DNA of 64,000 nucleotides from contig JAZNDW010000028.1 in NCBI GenBank assembly GCA_045588245.1, positions 62,001 to 126,000 on the forward strand. Direction: 5' to 3'. This DNA comes from DTU064 sp045588245 (GTDB taxonomy: Bacteria; Bacillota; Clostridia; Oscillospirales; CAG-272). The translations under genes and the position numbers were made by a program. This document shows, in pieces, positions 58,375-64,000 of the stretch. Below the pieces are notes generated by a model, which saw only the letters and a list, made by a program, of their open reading frames with translations, made no database searches and had not been told where the DNA came from. Positions within the stretch are counted from its first letter, which is position 1. Each line of letters starts with the position of its first letter.

Positions 58375-59376
58375 ATGGCACTTTACATACCAGACGGTTA
58401 TAAATCGCTGTTGACGATGCGTCAGACGCAGGTGGCGATCAAAAAGGTCAAGGATTTTTTCGAACGTGACCTTGCCATTCAGCTTAATCTGACACGTGTT
58501 TCCGCTCCCGTTTTTGTCGATTCGAAAAGCGGTCTTAACGATACGCTCAACGGATTTGAACGCCCCGTCGGCTTTGATTTGCCGTCGGGAGGACAGATGG
58601 AGATCGTTCATTCTCTTGCCAAGTGGAAGCGTCAGGCGCTTGCCGATTATAATTTTTCCGTCGGTGAAGGCCTTTATACGGACATGAACGCGATCCGCCG
58701 CGATGAGGAAACGGATAACATTCATTCTATCTTCGTTGACCAGTGGGACTGGGAGCGTATCATCAAAAAAGAGGAGCGCACCCGCGAGGTTCTCGAACGC
58801 TTCGTGCGCCGTATATACCGTGCGCTGCGCCATACCGAAAACTATATCGTCGACGATTATGAGTTCATCGACAGACTTTTGCCCGAGGAGATAACTTTTA
58901 TCACGGCAGATGAGCTTGCGGCGAAGTATCCCGATAAAACCGCAAAAGAACGAGAATATGCCGCCGTCCGCGAATACGGCGCCGTTTTCGTGATCGGAAT
59001 CGGCGGTACAATGTCAAACGGCGAAGCTCACGACGGCAGAGCACCCGACTATGACGACTGGTCGCTCAACGGCGATATTCTCGTATATTATCCCGTGCTC
59101 GACATCGCGCTTGAGCTTTCAAGCATGGGTATCCGCGTCGATGAGGAGGCGCTTTTACGTCAGCTCCGTATACGCGGATGCGAGGAAAGACTCGCCCTGC
59201 CGTTCCATTCCGCGCTTATGAACGGAGAGCTTCCGTATACGATCGGCGGAGGTATCGGTCAGAGCAGAATGTGTATGTTTTTCCTGCGTAAAGCGCACAT
59301 CGGAGAGGTGCAGTCGTCGTATTGGACGAATGATATACGCGAGGAATGTAGGCGTCGCGGAGTGAATCTGCTTTGA
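58375..59376 (+). CDS. asnA: Aspartate-ammonia ligase (asparagine synthetase A)
   Basis: Class II synthetase-like enzyme that makes asparagine from aspartate, ammonia and ATP. Motifs include FFERDLAIQLNLTRVSAPVF, GLNDTLNGFERPVGF, EIVHSLAKWKR, GLYTDMNAIRRDE, VDQWDWE and TIGGGIGQSRMCMFFL. 333 residues from the ATG at 58375 (GGAG six bases upstream), normal for AsnA. It has its own promoter. No terminator was evident before the T-box promoter 54 bp downstream of its stop. Confidence 0.97.
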   Translation: MALYIPDGYKSLLTMRQTQVAIKKVKDFFERDLAIQLNLTRVSAPVFVDSKSGLNDTLNGFERPVGFDLPSGGQMEIVHSLAKWKRQALADYNFSVGEGLYTDMNAIRRDEETDNIHSIFVDQWDWERIIKKEERTREVLERFVRRIYRALRHTENYIVDDYEFIDRLLPEEITFITADELAAKYPDKTAKEREYAAVREYGAVFVIGIGGTMSNGEAHDGRAPDYDDWSLNGDILVYYPVLDIALELSSMGIRVDEEALLRQLRIRGCEERLALPFHSALMNGELPYTIGGGIGQSRMCMFFLRKAHIGEVQSSYWTNDIREECRRRGVNLL

Positions 59377-59429
59377 CGGAATTGTTCGCAAAATACGGCA
59401 AAAATCACCCCGTTATCGTAAATTAATCA

Positions 59430-59458
59430 TTGACACGAAGCCCCACTTGTGTTAAACT
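59430..59458 (+). promoter_or_regulatory. Promoter of the T-box unit
   Basis: TTGACA, 17-base spacer, TAAACT. Transcription would start near 59465, giving a leader of about 280 bases. Confidence 0.75.
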
Positions 59459-59464
59459 CTAATG

Positions 59465-59718
59465 TAAAGGCACAGACGGAGAGTTCAAACGGAACGAAAG
59501 CTTCACAGAGAGCGTGCGGTTGGTGAAAGCACGCAGCAATTAGACCGTGAGATGTCACTCCCGAGCCGATGCACTGAACCAGAGTAGGTGTGTCCGTAAA
59601 GCCGCGTTAAGGCGAAAGGCTTTGTAATGAGTCCGAGCGGCGCCGATAGGCGCAATTTGAGTGGTACCGCGGATATTTATCGTCCGTCTCAAGAGTTATC
59701 CTTTTGAGGCGGATTTTT
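59465..59718 (+). promoter_or_regulatory. T-box riboswitch, specifier read as GUC (valine)
   Basis: T-box leaders bind a specific tRNA and let transcription continue when that tRNA is uncharged. Visible parts: the stem I apical region AGAGAGCGTGCGGTTGGTG, a stem II with GAACCAGAGTAGG, a stem III (AAAGCC/GGCTTT around GCGTTAAGGCG), and the T-box TGGTACCGCGG at 59662. The terminator TCCGTCTCAA/TTGAGGCGGA plus Ts ends at 59718. In the usual arrangement the specifier lies just before A-CUCC-N-GAG; here that triplet is GUC at 59554-59556, a Val codon. The UGGU bulge requires tRNA discriminator base A, which fits tRNA-Val and rules out Asn or Asp. It controls the synthetase fusion at 59747. Confidence 0.88.
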
Positions 59719-59746
59719 ATTTGTTATTTTATTTTAGGAGAGTATC

Positions 59747-62059
59747 ATGAACTATCAGGTAAAAGAGATTGCCGAGCGTATAAGAGCGCTACGCGAAATA
59801 CTCGATATATCGACCGAGGATATGGCAAAGGCAACGGACGTTGCACATGAGCAGTATCTTGCTTATGAATCGGGCGAAGTTGACATGAGTATCGCATTCA
59901 TGTATAACTGCGCAAAGCATCTCGGCGTCGAAGTCACGGATATTTTGCAGGGTAACAGTCCGACGCTGTCTTCGTTTACGATAACACGTGCAGGAAAGGG
60001 ACTTTCCACAACGAAGCGCGGCGATTTTGACTACCGTCATTTGGCACCGCTTTTCAAGAATAAGAAAGTCGAACCATTCCTCGTTACCGCTTATTATAAA
60101 GAGGAAGAGCAGAACCGCCCCATACATTTGAATTACCATAACGGCCAGGAAGTAGACATCATCAAGAGCGGTTACCTCAAGATGCAGGTCGGCGATCACA
60201 TCGAGATCGCTTGCGCAGGCGATGTATTATACTACGATAGCTCAACTCCTCACGGCATGATCGCCACGGGCGGTGTGGACTGTGAATTTTATGCTATCGT
60301 TATCAACGGTGACGAGGGCGCAGGCAGCTACATGGATTCGCATACGATGTCCGTTATCGCGCACGAGTCTGCAGAGCATGAGCCTGTACCCGAAGTCAAA
60401 AAGGCGGACGAGCCCTCCAGACTCGGCGTTGCCGATAAGTTCGTCACGACGGGTGTTGACGAGGACGGTGTATTCAACCGCATCAAATTCCATAACACCG
60501 AAACCTTCAACTTTGCATACGATATACTCGACGAGCTCGCACGTATCGCACCGCAAAAGCTTGCGATGCTTCACGTCGACAAAGACAAGACCGAACGCCG
60601 CTTCACGTTCCGCGAGATAAGCCGCGCGTCAAACCGTGCCGCTAACTATTTCCGTTCGCTCGGAATTACACGCGGCGATAGAGTAATGCTCGTCCTGAAG
60701 CGTCACTATCAGTTCTGGATAGCGATGATGGGACTTAACAAGCTCGGTGCTATCGCAATTCCCGCAACAAATCAGCTTTTGGCGAAGGATTTTGACTATC
60801 GCTTCAACGCCGCAGGCGTAACCGCCGTCATCTCCACTCCCGACGATGGCGTTCCGACGGAGATCGAAGCGGCACTCGCAACGTCGCCTACCGTTACGAC
60901 GAAGCTTATCGTCGGCGGCGCACGCGACGGCTGGCGCGACTTCGACGCCGAGATCTCGATGTATTCGAGCCACTTTGACAGAGTCGACGTTGGTGGCGAA
61001 GATCCGCTTCTGATGTACTTCACGTCCGGCACGACGGGATACCCCAAAATTGCCGTTCATAATCATAAATATCCGCTCGGCCATTATCCCACGGCGCGCT
61101 ACTGGCACTGCGTTGACCCAAACGGACTGCATCTTACCATTTCCGATACGGGTTGGGCAAAGGCTATGTGGGGTAAGCTGTACGGACAGTGGATGGCTGA
61201 AACGGCGCTGTTTGTCTATAACTTTGACAGATTCGATGCTGCCGATATTCTGCCGCTGTTTGCAAAGTACGGCATCACAACGTTCTGCGCACCGCCGACG
61301 ATGTACCGCTTCATGATAAAGGAGGATCTCGGCAAGTACGACCTTTCTTCGATCAAGCACGCATCTATCGCAGGCGAGGCGCTCAACCCCGAGGTTTACG
61401 AGCAGTTCCGCCGTCACACGGGCGTGTCGCTCATGGAAGCGTTCGGACAAACGGAAACGACCGTCGTTCTCGGCAACTTTAACGGCATGAAGCCGAAGCC
61501 GGGGTCAATGGGTAAGCCGTCACCGCTTTACGACGTTAAGCTTCTCGATTCCGATGGAAACGAGGTTGCAACCGGTGAAACGGGCGAGATCTGCATCAAT
61601 ACCGCCAACGGTACACCGTGCGGTCTTTTCTGCGGATATTATAACAATGAAGAAAGCACCGCCGCTGCATGGCACGACGGAATTTACCATACGGGCGACA
61701 CCGCATGGCGCGATGAAGACGGATATTATCATTACGTCGGCAGAGTTGACGATCTTATCAAATCATCGGGTTACCGCATAGGACCGTTTGAGATCGAAAG
61801 CGTCATTATGGAGCTTCCTTATATACTTGAGGTTGCAGTTACCGCCGTTCCGCACGAGATACGCGGACAGGTCGTAAAAGCGAATATCGTCCTGACGAAG
61901 GGAACAGTCCCATCCGACGAGCTTGCAAAAGAGATCCAGAACTATGTAAAATCGCGTACCGCACCGTACAAGTATCCGCGTGTTGTTGAATTTATGGACA
62001 CGCTTCCGAAGACTGTCAGCGGCAAGATCAAGCGCAAAGAACTGCGCGAAAAGGGCTGA
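59747..62059 (+). CDS. HTH-cupin-acyl-CoA synthetase fusion (AMP-forming)
   Basis: 770 residues in three parts: an XRE-type helix-turn-helix (about 6-65, EIAERIRALREILDISTEDM), a cupin (about 110-190, with GQEVDIIKSGYLKMQVGDH and STPHGMIA), and an AMP-forming acyl-CoA synthetase (about 245-770). The last has YFTSGTTGYPKIAVHNH (ATP loop), EAFGQTETT, YHTGDTAWRDEDGYYHYVGR, DDLIKSSGYRIGPFEIE and the C-terminal Lys site PKTVSGKIKRKEL. It should activate a small carboxylic acid to its CoA ester. Control by a valine-type T-box suggests isobutyrate or a related branched acid. AGGAGAG precedes the ATG. A regulator fused to its enzyme could sense the product. Confidence 0.85.
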   Translation: MNYQVKEIAERIRALREILDISTEDMAKATDVAHEQYLAYESGEVDMSIAFMYNCAKHLGVEVTDILQGNSPTLSSFTITRAGKGLSTTKRGDFDYRHLAPLFKNKKVEPFLVTAYYKEEEQNRPIHLNYHNGQEVDIIKSGYLKMQVGDHIEIACAGDVLYYDSSTPHGMIATGGVDCEFYAIVINGDEGAGSYMDSHTMSVIAHESAEHEPVPEVKKADEPSRLGVADKFVTTGVDEDGVFNRIKFHNTETFNFAYDILDELARIAPQKLAMLHVDKDKTERRFTFREISRASNRAANYFRSLGITRGDRVMLVLKRHYQFWIAMMGLNKLGAIAIPATNQLLAKDFDYRFNAAGVTAVISTPDDGVPTEIEAALATSPTVTTKLIVGGARDGWRDFDAEISMYSSHFDRVDVGGEDPLLMYFTSGTTGYPKIAVHNHKYPLGHYPTARYWHCVDPNGLHLTISDTGWAKAMWGKLYGQWMAETALFVYNFDRFDAADILPLFAKYGITTFCAPPTMYRFMIKEDLGKYDLSSIKHASIAGEALNPEVYEQFRRHTGVSLMEAFGQTETTVVLGNFNGMKPKPGSMGKPSPLYDVKLLDSDGNEVATGETGEICINTANGTPCGLFCGYYNNEESTAAAWHDGIYHTGDTAWRDEDGYYHYVGRVDDLIKSSGYRIGPFEIESVIMELPYILEVAVTAVPHEIRGQVVKANIVLTKGTVPSDELAKEIQNYVKSRTAPYKYPRVVEFMDTLPKTVSGKIKRKELREKG

Positions 62060-62077
62060 TAAAATTTGCGTTACCGC

Positions 62078-62106
62078 TTGCAAAACGATCACAAATGTGT
62101 TATTAT
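62078..62106 (+). promoter_or_regulatory. Promoter of the tRNA-Leu gene
   Basis: TTGCAA, 17-base spacer, TATTAT, 15 bp before the tRNA. Confidence 0.65.
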
Positions 62107-62121
62107 ATAGCGGTAACACAC

Positions 62122-62205
62122 GCCGGTGTGTCGGAATCGGCAGACGAGGAGGACTCAAAATCCTTTGCTGGCGACAGCGTGCGGGTTCAAGTCCCGCCAC
62201 CGGCA
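62122..62205 (+). tRNA. tRNA-Leu (anticodon CAA)
   Basis: Acceptor arms GCCGGTG and CACCGGC pair perfectly with discriminator A. The anticodon loop CTCAAAA gives anticodon CAA, reading UUG. The long variable arm (GCTGGCGACAGC) is typical of type II Leu tRNAs, and the T-arm GGGTTCAAGTCCC is canonical. The CCA end is not encoded. It is followed by a terminator and a dockerin-module remnant. Confidence 0.96.
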
Positions 62206-62300
62206 TCAAGTCTTAATAGCTTGAACCTCTTTACCGTTGGTAAGATGTTCGGGCTATTTTGCTTTATGGAGGAGTACGAAAACTTCAACAATCAATAAGC

Positions 62301-62338
62301 ACACGAAAGCCGCAGGCAATTCGTCTGCGGCTTTGTGT
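62301..62338 (+). terminator. Terminator-like hairpin after tRNA-Leu
   Basis: ACACgAAAGCCGCAG pairs with CTGCGGCTTTGTGT around a 9-base loop. It lies about 95 bp after the tRNA. Confidence 0.65.
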
Positions 62339-62647
62339 ATTCAGGTAGTGCCGCCGACGATTGCTGATCAAGGATACACGCTCCACACTTGCACCGCCTG
62401 CGGTGACAGCTACAAGGACAACTACACGGACGTCTTAGAGTACGTTATAGGTGACGTAAACAGCGACGGCGAGATCACGGCACGTGATGCCGCCATGGCA
62501 TATGCAATCGTGAACGGAAAATATGATCCGAGCGATTCGCGGACACTTGCTGCCAACGTAAACGGTGACGGCGAGATCACTGCACGCGATGCCGCCATGA
62601 TATATGCTTGCGTCAACGGTAAGTTAGCATCGTTTCCGGTGGGATAA
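62339..62647 (+). pseudogene. 5'-truncated remnant: Cys module plus dockerin domain
   Basis: The frame encodes a 'HTCTACGDSYKDNYTD' module, then a complete two-repeat dockerin (GDVNSDGEITARDAAMAYAI and NVNGDGEITARDAAMIYACV), ending VNGKLASFPVG. Dockerins dock secreted proteins onto cohesin scaffolds in cellulosome-type complexes. There is no signal peptide, catalytic domain or ribosome site in front; the open frame begins inside the tRNA terminator hairpin. It therefore looks like the 3' end of a secreted-protein gene whose front was lost. The same kind of Cys module begins at the end of this window in the SGNH gene. Confidence 0.75.
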
Positions 62648-62663
62648 AAACTAAATATAATTA

Positions 62664-62691
62664 CAAAAAAGGGAGTATCGTACTCCCTTTT
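62664..62691 (+). terminator. Rho-independent terminator after the dockerin remnant
   Basis: AAAAAGGGAGTA / TACTCCCTTTTT with a 3-base loop. Confidence 0.85.
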
Positions 62692-62796
62692 TGCTGTTAA
62701 TATTTCTGTTGAAAAAGCAGTGTAAATATGTTAATATATATTTATATATCAAAGCGTATCAACACATGAATATACACATATCGAAAGAAGGATCGC

Positions 62797-64000
62797 ATGA
62801 AAAAGCTCATATCGTTTGTTCTTGTAATATTAATGCTCTGTGGCATGCTGCCGATGACGGTGTTTGCGGCAGAGGAAACCGAAGCAAATCCCTGGAGCGG
62901 CAGAAGCGCCGTCTTTGTTGGTGATAGCATAACTGCAGGCGCTGGTACAACCCAAATTTACTATCAGTGTCTGGAGGAATCTCTGGGCTTGGGGTCCGTG
63001 ACCTCCATGGGCGTTGGTGGTTCCTGCATCAGCGCCGCTTCTGATTACGGCACGGGCAATCAGCCCCTGATCAACCGTTATCAGAATATTCCCTCCACGG
63101 ACTTGATTGTCATTTTTATGGGAACCAATGACTACGGTCATGAAACACCCTTGGGCTCTGTGGAGGATACGAAGGACGGCACCTTCTACGGTGCGCTGAA
63201 TACCATCATCCCCGACCTTGTTGCCAAGCATACCTCCAGCAAGATTGTATTTGTCACCCCTTTGCATCGGTATGGCTTTGGAACAAGCAAAATTCTGGGA
63301 ACCCAATTCACATACGATAACATCCCCAACGGTGTCGGGGCTACCTTGGGTGACTATGTGGATGCGCTGAAGACCGTCTGCGCGATCAATAATGTTTCCG
63401 TGATCGATCTGTACACAGAATGTACTCTGGATCCTTCGGACGCTGCAGTTCGATCCACTTATATGCCCGACGGAATACACCCCAATGCCGCCGGTCACGA
63501 GGTGATCGCCGATATCATGGAATCTCATCTCCGGACTTTTGAACCTGTTGAGAGCGAACCGGTCGTTCTGGCTGAAATGATCCAGGGCAATAAATTCGCA
63601 TCCACCAGCAATCAGTCCTGCCGTGCAAGCTCCCGTGTCAACTACTATCTGAAGGCGGGAACTGTCATTACACTCAGGAATCCTGATGCGATGCAATGGG
63701 CTTGTGCCAGAACTTCCAACGAATTCAGCAACAATAACCTGGGCTATTTCCCTGAGAAACAGTGGACAGACATTGTGACTGCTGTGGTAGCAGAAGATGG
63801 TTGGGTTGGTTTTACCTTTAAATATCGGGACGAAACCCAGTCATTTGATCTGACCAAGCCTCTGTCTGACTATATTACCATTGAAGAGCCGCATGTTCAC
63901 AGCTACGAAGCTGCCGTCACCGCCCACACCTGCACCGAACAGGGATATACTACCTATACCTGTCAGTGCGGCGATAGCTATGCGGATGATTATGTGGATG
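62797..64000 (+). CDS. Secreted SGNH/GDSL hydrolase, 3' end beyond the window
   Basis: Partial, 401 codons visible. A signal peptide (LISFVLVILMLCGMLPMTVFA) precedes an SGNH hydrolase domain: VFVGDSITAGAG (block I Ser), GVGGSCIS (Gly), IVIFMGTNDYG (Asn) and MPDGIHPNAAGHEVIAD (Asp-His). It is probably an esterase acting on acylated polysaccharide outside the cell. After about residue 250 comes a beta-type region (FASTSNQSCRASSRVNYYL, WVGFTFKYRD). The last visible residues (HVHSYEAAVTAHTCTEQGYT, TCQCGDSYADDYVD) start a Cys module like that of the truncated dockerin gene, so a dockerin may follow. Codon choice (many CTG, GGC) differs from neighbouring genes. AAGGA precedes the ATG. Confidence 0.85.
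   Translation, partial: MKKLISFVLVILMLCGMLPMTVFAAEETEANPWSGRSAVFVGDSITAGAGTTQIYYQCLEESLGLGSVTSMGVGGSCISAASDYGTGNQPLINRYQNIPSTDLIVIFMGTNDYGHETPLGSVEDTKDGTFYGALNTIIPDLVAKHTSSKIVFVTPLHRYGFGTSKILGTQFTYDNIPNGVGATLGDYVDALKTVCAINNVSVIDLYTECTLDPSDAAVRSTYMPDGIHPNAAGHEVIADIMESHLRTFEPVESEPVVLAEMIQGNKFASTSNQSCRASSRVNYYLKAGTVITLRNPDAMQWACARTSNEFSNNNLGYFPEKQWTDIVTAVVAEDGWVGFTFKYRDETQSFDLTKPLSDYITIEEPHVHSYEAAVTAHTCTEQGYTTYTCQCGDSYADDYVD

Noticed and set aside
59465..59718. T-box as an asparagine-responsive element belonging to asnA
   Set aside because: asnA lies upstream of it with its own promoter, and the UGGU bulge pairs with discriminator A, whereas tRNA-Asn normally has G.
62237..62338. Upstream part of the open frame that contains the dockerin
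   Set aside because: It crosses the tRNA terminator hairpin and shows no ribosome site or protein-like sequence; only the part from 62339 resembles a real module.
1..64000. CRISPR arrays, insertion sequences, prophage genes or rRNA
   Set aside because: No regularly spaced repeats, transposase or phage-like proteins, or rRNA sequence were recognised on either strand.

Overview
The window reads as part of the chromosome of an uncultured, spore-forming, Gram-positive member of the Clostridia, most likely a gut or rumen relative of the Oscillospirales/Christensenellales. The evidence is sigma-A type promoters, strong GGAGG ribosome binding sites, a T-box and a folate (THF) riboswitch, spoIIR and pdaA (sporulation), HPr kinase, rubrerythrin, a teichoic-acid type ABC exporter and a dockerin remnant. 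Genes are dense, base composition is near 48% GC by eye, and the genetic code is standard. I saw no phage, insertion sequence, rRNA or CRISPR array. All calls were made by reading the sequence; no database search was run.

Layout. (1) 0.1-13.7 kb, minus strand: a ten-gene wall- or surface-polymer operon. It holds a GT2 glycosyltransferase, a GatZ/KbaZ-like sugar-phosphate enzyme, a TarI/IspD-like cytidylyltransferase, a GatD/TarJ-like polyol-phosphate dehydrogenase, a CDP-glycerol glycerophosphotransferase family enzyme, two LicD proteins (one with three extra decayed LicD modules), a double DUF6270-like protein and a TagGH exporter. I infer a route to a CDP-activated hexitol, possibly CDP-galactitol, for a teichoic-like polymer. 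(2) 14-18.2 kb: initiating sugar-phosphate transferase, a membrane-anchored discoidin-like protein and a MATE transporter. (3) 18.4-20.8 kb: ECF sigma factor, a putative anti-sigma membrane protein and a secreted metalloprotease, the last 1.5 kb being AT-rich and apparently acquired. (4) 20.9-27.5 kb, minus strand: DUF951, YfhO, RuvA, a small deoxyribosyltransferase-like protein, RuvB and an acyltransferase, behind a promoter whose spacer carries a LexA-like box. (5) 27.7-33.2 kb: aspS with an upstream short ORF, a lipoprotein, and rpmG-secE-nusG-rplK-rplA.

(6) 33.3-40.8 kb: rubrerythrin, then asnB, a D-aspartate-ligase-like ATP-grasp enzyme, an aspartate racemase and murE in one operon. Together these predict a D-Asp/D-Asn peptidoglycan branch. 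An AraC-type regulator follows. (7) 41-53.7 kb: small membrane proteins, a GNAT acetyltransferase, two polysaccharide deacetylases, a hydrolase, a kinase, a phosphodiesterase, a three-gene set of unknown small proteins, a PAS-like protein, a glycosidase-like membrane protein and a PrsA-like foldase. (8) 53.8-59.4 kb: hprK, THF riboswitch-folT-folC, a lipoprotein, spoIIR behind a sigma-F-like promoter, and asnA. (9) 59.4-64 kb: a T-box whose specifier I read as GUC (Val), controlling an HTH-cupin-acyl-CoA synthetase fusion; then tRNA-Leu(CAA), a truncated dockerin module and the start of a secreted SGNH hydrolase that runs off the window.

How it fits together: much of the window builds or remodels the cell surface (polymer operon, peptidoglycan branching, deacetylases, foldase, anchored surface proteins). 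The T-box unit suggests that valine supply depends on activating short branched-chain acids, as in rumen Clostridia that need isobutyrate. The gene functions rest on conserved motifs seen in the translations; the pathway-level statements are inference.
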